From Alkalinema sp. CACIAM 70d (GTDB lineage: Bacteria > Cyanobacteriota > Cyanobacteriia > Leptolyngbyales > Leptolyngbyaceae): a stretch of 64,000 bases of DNA. The position numbers and the translations under genes are program-made. Shown one piece after another: positions 1 through 8,613 of the stretch (within the stretch, counting starts at the first letter, position 1; each line of letters begins with the position of its first letter). Location of the stretch: positions 186,001-250,000 of the forward strand of contig MUGG01000218.1 in the NCBI GenBank assembly GCA_002148405.1, given 5' to 3'. The notes beneath the pieces were generated by a model. The model was given only the letters and a program-made list of their open reading frames with translations. It was not told where the DNA came from and ran no database searches.

Positions 1-2
1 TT

Positions 3-2039
3 GCTGATTGGTTCTATTTACCGTCTTGGAAACGATCAACTCAGCAATCAACGCAATCACTAACACAGACGTTAAATAAAGCATCCGATCGACCGTACAG
101 TTGGGTTTTATTCATGGATTCCCAGGGCGTTGCCACTACAATCTCTAGCAGGCTACGCCAACAGGGACAAAGAGTCATCGAGGTGTTTCCAGGCGACTCA
201 TTTAGCCAATCTCAACTAGATGCTTACACGATCAATCCCCAAGCACAGAATCACTATGACTTATTGTTGCAAGCTATTCTACAAACTACAGCTAATCCAA
301 TCTCACCAGCCATTTCAGACTTGTTGTTTGTCCATTGTTGGACGGTAGAACCGAGCCTATCCCTAACCAATACTCAAACTTTAGGTTTCCAGAGTTTACT
401 ATCTTTAGCCCAGGCGATCGGGCAGAGTTCCTTTGCCGGGGAGGTGACGATCGGGGTTGTTTCCAGCAATATGCAAGAGGTGACGGGCACGGAATCGATC
501 GAACCAGACAAAGCAACGATTATGGGGCCTTGCCGTGTGATTCCCCAGGAATATAGCAACATCACCTGTCGTGCGATCGACCTCGAATTTCCCATCGCAG
601 CAAGCCAGATGAACACCTTCACAGATTCCATAATTGTGGACATTCTACAGGCTTCTCAATCGGCTGAGCCACGGGACGATGAATCGATCGTCGCCTACCG
701 GGGGCAGTATCGCTGGGTGCCCACCTACGAATCTCTGCATGTGGAATCGGCTGATCCCAGCAGTGTATTACAAGCCCAAGGCGTTTACGTGCTGACGGGT
801 GGGTTAGGCGGAATCGGTTTGACGATCGCTGAATTTCTCGCAAAAACGGTGCAAGCACACTTAGTTCTCATCAGTCGATCGCCTTTTCCTGATCGATCGG
901 AGTGGGATACGTGGTTACTGAATCATGATGAGCAGGATAGAACGAGTCGCAAAATTCGCAAAATTCAAACCCTGGAATTAATGGATACCAAGGTATTGGT
1001 TATTACAGCGGATGTCACCGATCGAATTCAAATGCAAACAGCGATCGAGCAGACTCAGCAAGTCTTTGGCATGATTCATGGCGTATTCCATACCGCTGGG
1101 GTAGCGGGAGATGGGATTATCCAACTGAAGACCCAGGCTGAGGCCGATCGGGTCATGGCTCCCAAGGTAGTTGGTACCCAGATTCTCCAGGACGTTTTGC
1201 AATCCCTACCCATCGATTTTTTGGTGTTATTTTCTTCCCACAGTGCATTGCTGGGCGGATTGGGACAGGTGGACTACTGCGCCGCTAATGCCTTCCTAGA
1301 CGCAGTAGCCCACGGGCATAACACTACGGGAACAATACCCACGCTCTCGATTAACTGGGATATTTGGCAGGATGTAGGCATGGGAGCTGATTTAGCGAAC
1401 TTGCCCGATCGCTTGCGGCAGGAACGGTTAGACGCTTTGGAATTGGGAATTTCCCCTCAGGAAGGCTGGGAGGTGTTACAGCGTCTATTACGGCTTCAGC
1501 AAACGCAGGGTATCTCCCAAGTGATCGTTTCGACTAAAGATTGGGCAACGGTTTTAGAGCAGAATCGTAATCGTCGGATTAATGCTGAAAATCTAGCGAA
1601 AACAGCAGAGTTCAGCAATTTAAAAGCAATCACAAATACTAGTAGCATGACCTCAACTTCAGAAGGTTATGCAAGGACATTACAAACAACACAGTACATT
1701 TCACCTACAACAGAGCTTGAGCAACAAATTGCAGAACTCTGGCAGGAACAGCTAGGAATCGCGCAAATTGGCATCCATGACAACTTTTTTGATCTCGGTG
1801 GCCATTCCTTGCTAGCAGTGCGGGTGGTGTCTCGCCTGCGGGAACGCTACGGAGTTGAACTTTCTTTGCGTACGTTGCTCTCGGATGCGCCAACAGTAGC
1901 AGGTTTGGCAGCAGTCATTGGAGCGCAGTTGCTACCGGAGCCAGAAACAGAGTCAGAAGCCGAGGCGATGGCCCGGATTTTAGCAGAAATTGAACAACTA
2001 TCCCAGGGAGAGGTGCAGGCACAGTTGGCCAGGGAATAG
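3..2039 (+). CDS. Type I polyketide synthase, C-terminal part (KR - carrier protein), 5' end outside window
   Basis: The reading frame is open to the window edge with no stop before the first ATG at 114, and the upstream residues (DWFYLPSWKR...) look like the linker before a PKS ketoreductase. The gene is therefore cut by the window, and 678 residues are visible. Numbering from codon 114: the NADPH-binding motif GGLGGIG lies near residue 229, and the KR active-site region (SSHSA...DYCAANAF, Tyr about 387) follows. The KR would reduce a beta-keto intermediate. After a variable linker comes a carrier domain with the phosphopantetheine motif DLGGHSLLA (Ser about 565). The C-terminus (LAEIEQLSQGEVQAQLARE) resembles the short acidic tails of PKS/NRPS proteins that dock to the next module. 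It is followed by a monooxygenase and an NRPS in the same direction, so it is part of a hybrid assembly line. KS and AT domains are presumably upstream. Confidence 0.93.
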   Translation, partial: ADWFYLPSWKRSTQQSTQSLTQTLNKASDRPYSWVLFMDSQGVATTISSRLRQQGQRVIEVFPGDSFSQSQLDAYTINPQAQNHYDLLLQAILQTTANPISPAISDLLFVHCWTVEPSLSLTNTQTLGFQSLLSLAQAIGQSSFAGEVTIGVVSSNMQEVTGTESIEPDKATIMGPCRVIPQEYSNITCRAIDLEFPIAASQMNTFTDSIIVDILQASQSAEPRDDESIVAYRGQYRWVPTYESLHVESADPSSVLQAQGVYVLTGGLGGIGLTIAEFLAKTVQAHLVLISRSPFPDRSEWDTWLLNHDEQDRTSRKIRKIQTLELMDTKVLVITADVTDRIQMQTAIEQTQQVFGMIHGVFHTAGVAGDGIIQLKTQAEADRVMAPKVVGTQILQDVLQSLPIDFLVLFSSHSALLGGLGQVDYCAANAFLDAVAHGHNTTGTIPTLSINWDIWQDVGMGADLANLPDRLRQERLDALELGISPQEGWEVLQRLLRLQQTQGISQVIVSTKDWATVLEQNRNRRINAENLAKTAEFSNLKAITNTSSMTSTSEGYARTLQTTQYISPTTELEQQIAELWQEQLGIAQIGIHDNFFDLGGHSLLAVRVVSRLRERYGVELSLRTLLSDAPTVAGLAAVIGAQLLPEPETESEAEAMARILAEIEQLSQGEVQAQLARE

Positions 2040-2082
2040 ACGATCGAGATGACTTATTTATCCATGGAGCAATCAAAGCACA

Positions 2083-3150
2083 ATGCAATTCAGTCTATTT
2101 TATTTTTCAGGGGATGGGTCTAACACGAGTCAGGACAAATATCGACTGCTGATCGAAGGGGCGAAATTTGCCGATCGCAACGGATTTTCAGGCATTTGGG
2201 TTCCTGAACGCCATTTTGATGCCTTTGGTGGGCTATATCCCAATCCTTCCGTGGCCGGAGCCGCGATCGCCATGGTCACGAACCAGTTGGAAATTCGATC
2301 GGGCAGTGTGGTGATTCCGTTGCAACAGCCCCTGCGGGTGGCGGAGGAATGGGCAATGGTAGACAACCTTTCCCAGGGGCGGGTGAGTCTTTCCTTTGCA
2401 CCGGGTTGGCATCCGAATGATTTTGTCCTGTATCCCGAAAAGTATGCTGACAGAAAAGCTATCATGTGGCGGGATATTCAAGTCGTGCAGCAACTGTGGC
2501 AAGGAGCCGCGATCGAATTTACGGGGGGACATGGCCAACCTGTTGCAGTTCAGACGTTTCCGCGACCGTTGCAGGCACAAGTGCCCATCTGGATTACTGC
2601 AATGGCAGATGATACCTTTATCGATGCGGGTAAAATTGGAGCGAATATTCTCACATCACCGCTGTATCAGAATCTAGATGAGATTCTCCGCAAAGTCACA
2701 TTGTATCGCCAGTCGTTAGCGAACCATGGTCATGATCCCAATTGTGGAAAAGTCGCCATGATGATTCATACCTTTATCGGCAATGATCTCCAAACAGTTC
2801 GCGATCGGGTTAAGCAGCCATTTAAAAACTATCTCAAAACCCATTTTGATTTAGTCCTGAAATCTGCGGGAGAATTGCGATTTTCGATCGATCCCAAAAC
2901 GTTGACACCCCAAGATTTAGATGATCTCTTAGAGTTTAGTTTTGACAGCTATTTCAACGGCAAAGTGTTGATGGGAACGCCGGACTATTGCCAGCAAATG
3001 GTGGATAACTTGCAACAAGCGGGGGTAGATGAAGTCGCAGCACTGATTGACTTTGGCATTGAATTTGATTGGGTGATGGAAAGCTTAGAGCAATTAAAGG
3101 CACTCAAACAGCGCTATGACGAGGTACCACGCCTGTATGAGTTGGCATAG
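2083..3150 (+). CDS. LLM-class flavin-dependent monooxygenase of natural-product clusters (MupA/Atu3671 type)
   Basis: This 355-residue protein has the luciferase-like TIM-barrel fold signature. The N-terminus MQFSLFYFSGDGSN and the motifs GIWVPERHFDAFGGLYPNPS and LSFAPGWHPNDFVLYPEKY are typical of the luciferase-like monooxygenases found inside PKS/NRPS clusters. Such enzymes use reduced FMN and oxygen to oxidise a substrate, often while it is bound to a carrier protein. It starts 43 nt after the PKS stop and ends shortly before the NRPS, so the three genes very likely form one operon. In other clusters this family acts as a free enzyme or an embedded domain; here it is free-standing. The exact oxidation (hydroxylation or Baeyer-Villiger type) cannot be told from the sequence. 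Confidence 0.9.
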   Translation: MQFSLFYFSGDGSNTSQDKYRLLIEGAKFADRNGFSGIWVPERHFDAFGGLYPNPSVAGAAIAMVTNQLEIRSGSVVIPLQQPLRVAEEWAMVDNLSQGRVSLSFAPGWHPNDFVLYPEKYADRKAIMWRDIQVVQQLWQGAAIEFTGGHGQPVAVQTFPRPLQAQVPIWITAMADDTFIDAGKIGANILTSPLYQNLDEILRKVTLYRQSLANHGHDPNCGKVAMMIHTFIGNDLQTVRDRVKQPFKNYLKTHFDLVLKSAGELRFSIDPKTLTPQDLDDLLEFSFDSYFNGKVLMGTPDYCQQMVDNLQQAGVDEVAALIDFGIEFDWVMESLEQLKALKQRYDEVPRLYELA

Positions 3151-3216
3151 TGTAGATGCAAAATCAATGGTTACAGCGATCGAGAGTCCGGTGTGGAGAG
3201 GCTGATAGGAACAGGT

Positions 3217-6200
3217 ATGATGATGAATGATGGTGCTGAAAATAGGGTGGTACAAGATACTTTGCCAAATAATAATTTGGCGCAACGAATTGCTGCCTTG
3301 ACACCAGAACAGCAAGCCTTACTTCAGCAACGACTAAAGCAGCAAGCTCATCAGAAAACGAATCACTTAACCAACTTCGCAACCAACCCATCAGCTAACA
3401 CACAGTCCAATTCCACCACGAACATTTGGAAAATTCAGCCCTGCGATCGTGCTCAAGTTGGACAGCAAGATGCTTCTGGACAGTGGTTCTTGCCGGTGTC
3501 CTTTGCCCAACAGCGTATGTGGTTCCAGGATCAACTCGGCTTGCAAAGTGCAGTGTCGAATAATATCTCGATCGCTTTGCAGATTACGGGAGATCTCCAG
3601 ATCATCGCCCTCGAACAGAGTTTAAAAACAATTCTGCAACGCCATGAAGTCTTACGCACAACGGTACAAACTCTGAATGGGGAACTGTATCAGACCGTAG
3701 AGGGCATTGAAGATTGGCGACTCACTATCCTGAATTGGATGGCACTTGATCCAGAGACACAGCGATCGCAGATCCAGCAATATTCCCTCGCACAGGCTTG
3801 TCTACCCTTTAACTTAGCGACTGATCAAACATTACGATCGACCTTACTACAACTGAGTCCTAGGGAATCGATTTTACTACTCACTTTCCATCACATTGCC
3901 GTTGATGCTTGGTCGATCGGGGTGTTTTTTCGGGAACTCAGTGCGCTCTACGCAGCATTGTCTCAAGGGCAGCCGTCTCCGCTCCCCCCCTTGCCCGTGC
4001 AGTACACAGATTTCACAATTTGGCAGCGACAATTTTTTCACAATCACGGCTTTGACGCCGATCGGGACTATTGGAAAAAGACCTTACATCAAGCCCCCGA
4101 TCGCCTGATTCTCCCCACCGATCGCCCTCGTCCCACCGCCCAATCCTTCGTGGGCAAAACGCTCTCGTTTACCATTCCCAAATCCTTAACCAATGGCCTG
4201 AGAACCCTAGCGCAGCAGACGGAAACCACGCTGTTTATGACGTTGTTGGCCGCATTACAAACCCTGCTGTTTCGCTATACCGGACAGGAGGATATTCTCA
4301 TTGGCTCCCCGATCGCCAATCGCCAGCAGCCGGAGGTCGAGCCGCTGATTGGCTGTTTTATCAACACCTTAGTCCTACGAACCGACTTATCGGGGCATCC
4401 CAGTTTCAGAACGCTATTGCAGCGGGTGCGGGAGACGGTATTGGGAGCGTTGGCGCACCAAACCTTACCCTTTGAAAAGTTAGTCGATGAATTGCAACTG
4501 TCGCGCAGTCTAGCCTATGCACCGCTGTTTCAGGTGATGTTGGTGTTACAAAATACGTTCGCGATCGAAACGATCGAACTACCGGGATTAACCGTTCACC
4601 ACGAGCGCATTGATAACCAGACCGCACAGTTTGACCTGACTTTTCACTTAGTAGAATCAGATCAGGGGTTGATTGGCAAACTGGAATACAATACCGACCT
4701 GTTTGATGAATCGACGATCGTTCGGTTACTTGACCAATTCCAGACCTTACTCGCTGGGATTCTAGCCGATCCTGACCAAGCGATCGCCCGCTTACCCTTA
4801 CTGACCCCACAAGCCCAACAACAGTTGTTACAATGGCATTTGCCCTCTGTTCTGGAAGCTGCCGATCAATGCATTCATCATTATCTAGAAAAACAAGTCG
4901 AGCAAACACCGGATGCAATTGCAGTACAATGGGAATACCAACGGTTGACCTATCGCGAACTCAATCAGCAAGCGAATCAACTGGCCCACTATTTGCAAAC
5001 CCTGGGAATTGAGCCGGAAAGTCGGGTGGGATTATGGGTTGATCGATCGGGTTTAATGATTGTTGCACTATTGGGCATTCTCAAAGCCGGAGGTGCCTAT
5101 GTTCCCCTCGATCCCCAAATACCGAGTCAGCGGCTGGAATGGATTGTTGCCGATGCTCAGGTGGCAGTCTTGCTCACCCAAGCCCATCTCACAGCTCGGT
5201 TACCCCAGGATTTCGCGACGACCCCGATCGTCGATCTCGATGCCGCTTGGCCTGAGATTGCAGCGGCGCGATCGGATAATTTAGCGGTACCTGTGCAACC
5301 CAATCAGTTGGCCTATGTGATTTATACCTCGGGATCGACTGGGACGCCCAAGGGGGTCATGGTGGAACACCGATCGCTGGTGAGTTATACCAAATCGGCC
5401 ATTGAGAATTATCAAATTTCAGACCGCGATCGCTGTTTGCAATTTGCATCCATCAGTTTTGATGCAGCAGCGGAGGAAATCTATCCCACCTTAGCGCAGG
5501 GGGGAACGCTGGTCTTGCGCACAGAGACCCTGCTCAGTTCCATGGCGCAATTTTTACAAACCTGTCAGGACTGGCAAATTACCGTACTCAATCTACCCAC
5601 AGCCTTTTGGCATCAACTTGTAACGGAAATGGCAGCAGAGCTAGATCCAGCAATGGCAATAGCGACACCAGCACTCTCGTTACCAGATTCGCTGCGGTTG
5701 GTGATTATTGGAGGGGAAAAAGCACTGGTCGATCGCTGGATGCTTTGGCAGCAACAGGTTCCCGCCCAGGTGCGGCTGGTGAATAGCTATGGCCCCACGG
5801 AAGCCACGATCGTGACGACAATAGCGGATCTGACGACCCTCGATCCAGCAACCTGGGTAGGGCGGGAGTTACCGATCGGGCGACCTGTGCGCCATGCTAG
5901 CACCTATGTTTTAGATGCGGCGTTACAACCCGTCCCGATCGGCGTACCAGGAGAACTCTACATTGGTGGGGCTGGAGTCGCGCGGGGCTACCTCAATCGT
6001 CCAGAGTTGACAGCCCAGGCATTTATTCCCGATCCCTTCAGTTCCACTCCCGACACACGGTTATACAAAACAGGCGATCGAGTGCGCTATTGGCCAGATG
6101 GCAATCTGGAATTTCTGGGGCGCATGGATAATCAGGTCAAGGTGCGGGGTTTTCGGATTGAATTAGACGAAATTGCAGCGGTGTTGAACCAACATCCTGA

Positions 6201-8244
6201 GGTGCAGGAGTCGGTGATCCTCGATCGCCAGGAAGCGTTAGGGGATATCCAGTTAATTGCCTACTGGGTACCCAAAAATCCCACTGTAGCAAAGGATGGA
6301 GCCAGCGATCGGCCCACAGTTTTGCCCCGTGAGTTGCGACAATTTCTAGAACAACGGTTGCCAAAATACATGATCCCGGCTGCGTTCATCCTTCTGGATC
6401 ATCTACCGTTGAATACCAGTGGCAAACTTGATCGCCCACAATTGCCAGAACCGATTTTTGAACAAATCGATCGTACCGATCCGTTTGTCGCACCCCGTAC
6501 CGATCTTGAAGCGACGATCGCCCAAGCCTTTACCCAAGTGTTGCAGTTAGAGCAAGTCAGTATTGATGATGATTTCTTTGAATTAGGCGGTCACTCGTTA
6601 CTAGCCACCAAACTACTCGCGCGATTAATTCCAGCATTATCAGTTAGCCTAGCGATCGTGGATCTATTTGAGTTTCCCACAGTAGCAGGTTTAGCACAAC
6701 ACATTACAACATTACAGCAAGCACAGCGTGCTACCCCAGAGAATTCTACTGATAATGCCCTAGCGAGCAATTCAGCAATACCAATCGCGCATTCCCTTCG
6801 GCCTCCATTGCAATCGATCGTTCGATCCCCCCAGGAACCGATCGTGCTCTCGTTCTTCCAGGAATCCATTTGGGAATTGCACCATTCCGGCAGTGACGGG
6901 GCCGCTTGGAATAGTTCCATTACTTTGCGATTTCGGGGAGATTTACCCCTCGCGATCGTGGCCCAAAGTGTAAATGAATTGATCCGTCGCCATGCCATTT
7001 TGCGGACGATTTTTCCATCGGTGTCCGGTCAGCCAATGCAGGTCATTTTGCCAGAACTGGAATTAACGGTGAGCGATTTTGATTTACAGACCTTACCCCT
7101 CGCAGAACGGGAAACAGCAGCCTTAAATCAAGCGATCGCACTATCGGAACAACCCTTTGATTTAGCAACCGCTCCCCTCTGGCGTGTGGCGCGTTTTCAA
7201 TTGGCGGCCCAAGAGCATTGGTTACTCCTGACCCTGCACCACATCATTACCGATGGCTGGTCGTTTGGCATTTTGTTACAGGAGTTGCAAGCCCTAATTG
7301 CAGCCTTTGCCCAGGGAAACCCTTCACCCTTACCGCCCGTGGAATGGCAGTACGCAGAGTTTGCCCAGTGGCAGCGCCAGGTTTACACCAAAGCCACGAT
7401 CGCCCAGGAACTCCAGCATTGGCAGCACAAGTGGCATGAGCGTCATCCCACGATCACCCCGCCATCCTTCCCACCGTCGCCCCCCAGCAGTCGGCGATCT
7501 CGCCACTATTTTGCCCAACTTCCGGAACCCCTCGCTGAGGCCGTCACTCGGTTGAGTCAACAATTAAAAGTGACTCGCTTTGGGCTGTTGTTAGCAGTGT
7601 TGAAACTCGCCTTGGCCGCTTGGACGGGACAGCAGGACATTTGGATTTTTCTGACCGTGGGCAATCGCACTTTGCCGGAAACCGAATCCATGATTGGTTG
7701 CTTTATCAACGATGTGATTGTGCGATCGCAACTTTTACCAACAGTACCGGGATCAGTTTGGATACAACAATTGCAAGCGGAGGTGAATGACGCGATCGCC
7801 CATCAGGATTTACCAATTTCCTGGGTAATGGAGCAGGTTCAGTCCCTAGCACCGTCGATACTACCGCCGGTGCTGATGGCCAGCGTGACCCACACAACGG
7901 CAGTTCAGGAGACGGTACAGGCTGGCGACTCGGGCTGGGAGATCATCGACATGCAAACGAGGCAAACCGAATGGGCCGAGGTTGACTCCGAACTGAGTTC
8001 CGATGAGACGCCCCTAGAGGTGTATATCGAAACGGCACAAACCCTGAGTATCACGGTGAACTATAGTGTGGAACTGTTTACACCAGCGGCCATGGCAGAA
8101 TTGTGGAGCCATTACCAACGGATTTTGAGGCAGCTAATCGATCAGCCCCAAACACCGCTGATGACTTTAAGCATGGGGAGCCTCTCAGCTGAGTCAATTG
8201 ATCATTTTCTCGCCGATCCCAACCTGGGATTTAGACAATATTGA
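3217..8244 (+). CDS. Non-ribosomal peptide synthetase, C-A-PCP-C
   Basis: A 1675-residue NRPS. I chose ATG 3217 (AGGA at 3207-3210) over the in-frame GTG at 3193. Domains in order: condensation (from about residue 90; active site HHIAVDAWS near 225), adenylation (A3 YTSGSTGTPKG about 705, A5 NSYGPTE about 856, A7/A8 YKTGDRVRYWPDG and KVRGFRIELDEI, A10 lysine in NTSGKLDR about 1067), PCP (ELGGHSLL, Ser 1127), and a second condensation domain (HHIITDGWS near 1342) running to the C-terminus. No thioesterase or reductase is present, so release must come from the terminal C domain or from another protein. Aligning by eye to GrsA, the binding pocket reads roughly D-A-E-N-I-G-S-I-V-K. This resembles codes I recall for basic residues such as lysine; the assignment is tentative. 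The first C domain has Ala in place of the usual Gly after the catalytic Asp. It would condense the PKS product with its amino acid. Confidence 0.95.
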   Translation: MMMNDGAENRVVQDTLPNNNLAQRIAALTPEQQALLQQRLKQQAHQKTNHLTNFATNPSANTQSNSTTNIWKIQPCDRAQVGQQDASGQWFLPVSFAQQRMWFQDQLGLQSAVSNNISIALQITGDLQIIALEQSLKTILQRHEVLRTTVQTLNGELYQTVEGIEDWRLTILNWMALDPETQRSQIQQYSLAQACLPFNLATDQTLRSTLLQLSPRESILLLTFHHIAVDAWSIGVFFRELSALYAALSQGQPSPLPPLPVQYTDFTIWQRQFFHNHGFDADRDYWKKTLHQAPDRLILPTDRPRPTAQSFVGKTLSFTIPKSLTNGLRTLAQQTETTLFMTLLAALQTLLFRYTGQEDILIGSPIANRQQPEVEPLIGCFINTLVLRTDLSGHPSFRTLLQRVRETVLGALAHQTLPFEKLVDELQLSRSLAYAPLFQVMLVLQNTFAIETIELPGLTVHHERIDNQTAQFDLTFHLVESDQGLIGKLEYNTDLFDESTIVRLLDQFQTLLAGILADPDQAIARLPLLTPQAQQQLLQWHLPSVLEAADQCIHHYLEKQVEQTPDAIAVQWEYQRLTYRELNQQANQLAHYLQTLGIEPESRVGLWVDRSGLMIVALLGILKAGGAYVPLDPQIPSQRLEWIVADAQVAVLLTQAHLTARLPQDFATTPIVDLDAAWPEIAAARSDNLAVPVQPNQLAYVIYTSGSTGTPKGVMVEHRSLVSYTKSAIENYQISDRDRCLQFASISFDAAAEEIYPTLAQGGTLVLRTETLLSSMAQFLQTCQDWQITVLNLPTAFWHQLVTEMAAELDPAMAIATPALSLPDSLRLVIIGGEKALVDRWMLWQQQVPAQVRLVNSYGPTEATIVTTIADLTTLDPATWVGRELPIGRPVRHASTYVLDAALQPVPIGVPGELYIGGAGVARGYLNRPELTAQAFIPDPFSSTPDTRLYKTGDRVRYWPDGNLEFLGRMDNQVKVRGFRIELDEIAAVLNQHPEVQESVILDRQEALGDIQLIAYWVPKNPTVAKDGASDRPTVLPRELRQFLEQRLPKYMIPAAFILLDHLPLNTSGKLDRPQLPEPIFEQIDRTDPFVAPRTDLEATIAQAFTQVLQLEQVSIDDDFFELGGHSLLATKLLARLIPALSVSLAIVDLFEFPTVAGLAQHITTLQQAQRATPENSTDNALASNSAIPIAHSLRPPLQSIVRSPQEPIVLSFFQESIWELHHSGSDGAAWNSSITLRFRGDLPLAIVAQSVNELIRRHAILRTIFPSVSGQPMQVILPELELTVSDFDLQTLPLAERETAALNQAIALSEQPFDLATAPLWRVARFQLAAQEHWLLLTLHHIITDGWSFGILLQELQALIAAFAQGNPSPLPPVEWQYAEFAQWQRQVYTKATIAQELQHWQHKWHERHPTITPPSFPPSPPSSRRSRHYFAQLPEPLAEAVTRLSQQLKVTRFGLLLAVLKLALAAWTGQQDIWIFLTVGNRTLPETESMIGCFINDVIVRSQLLPTVPGSVWIQQLQAEVNDAIAHQDLPISWVMEQVQSLAPSILPPVLMASVTHTTAVQETVQAGDSGWEIIDMQTRQTEWAEVDSELSSDETPLEVYIETAQTLSITVNYSVELFTPAAMAELWSHYQRILRQLIDQPQTPLMTLSMGSLSAESIDHFLADPNLGFRQY

Positions 8245-8613
8245 GAATTTATACTAAATAGTTTGACTAATCAAAAATCCTTCGATCGTATTCTCAGGTA
8301 ACTTCAGTAGCGGAACAGTAGCCTCAAAAGCTTATGAATTCTGATTTTCAGCAGAGAATCTCTTGATCTTTGGGACTTCAACCCGTTAGAAGCTTCCCAC
8401 TTTATTGCAATTAGTTGTCTTAACTTATTACTTGACAGCATCAACAAACTCCTTTACTGTGACAAGTTAATGAAAGTAATTCGCAAGACGGGTGAGCCTA
8501 TCTAGGGTTGTGACAGGGCAACGATCGGATGATCCAGTGGGGATGATCCTGATCGTGATGCCGACAACTAAGAGTTTGACGACTGCTCCCGTGGTGTTTT
8601 GCATGAGGAATGT
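8245..8613 (+). promoter_or_regulatory. NRPS-receptor spacer with candidate sigma70 promoter
   Basis: About 370 bases with no gene. TTGACA (8432-8437) is followed after exactly 17 nt by TACTGT (8455-8460), a plausible -35/-10 pair about 150 nt upstream of the receptor gene. GAGG at 8605-8608 sits 5 nt before ATG 8614 and decides the receptor start. I looked for a Fur box and saw nothing convincing by eye. Confidence 0.4.

Noticed and set aside
8245-8613. Fur box upstream of the siderophore-type receptor
   Set aside because: I found no convincing match to the 19-bp inverted-repeat consensus by eye.
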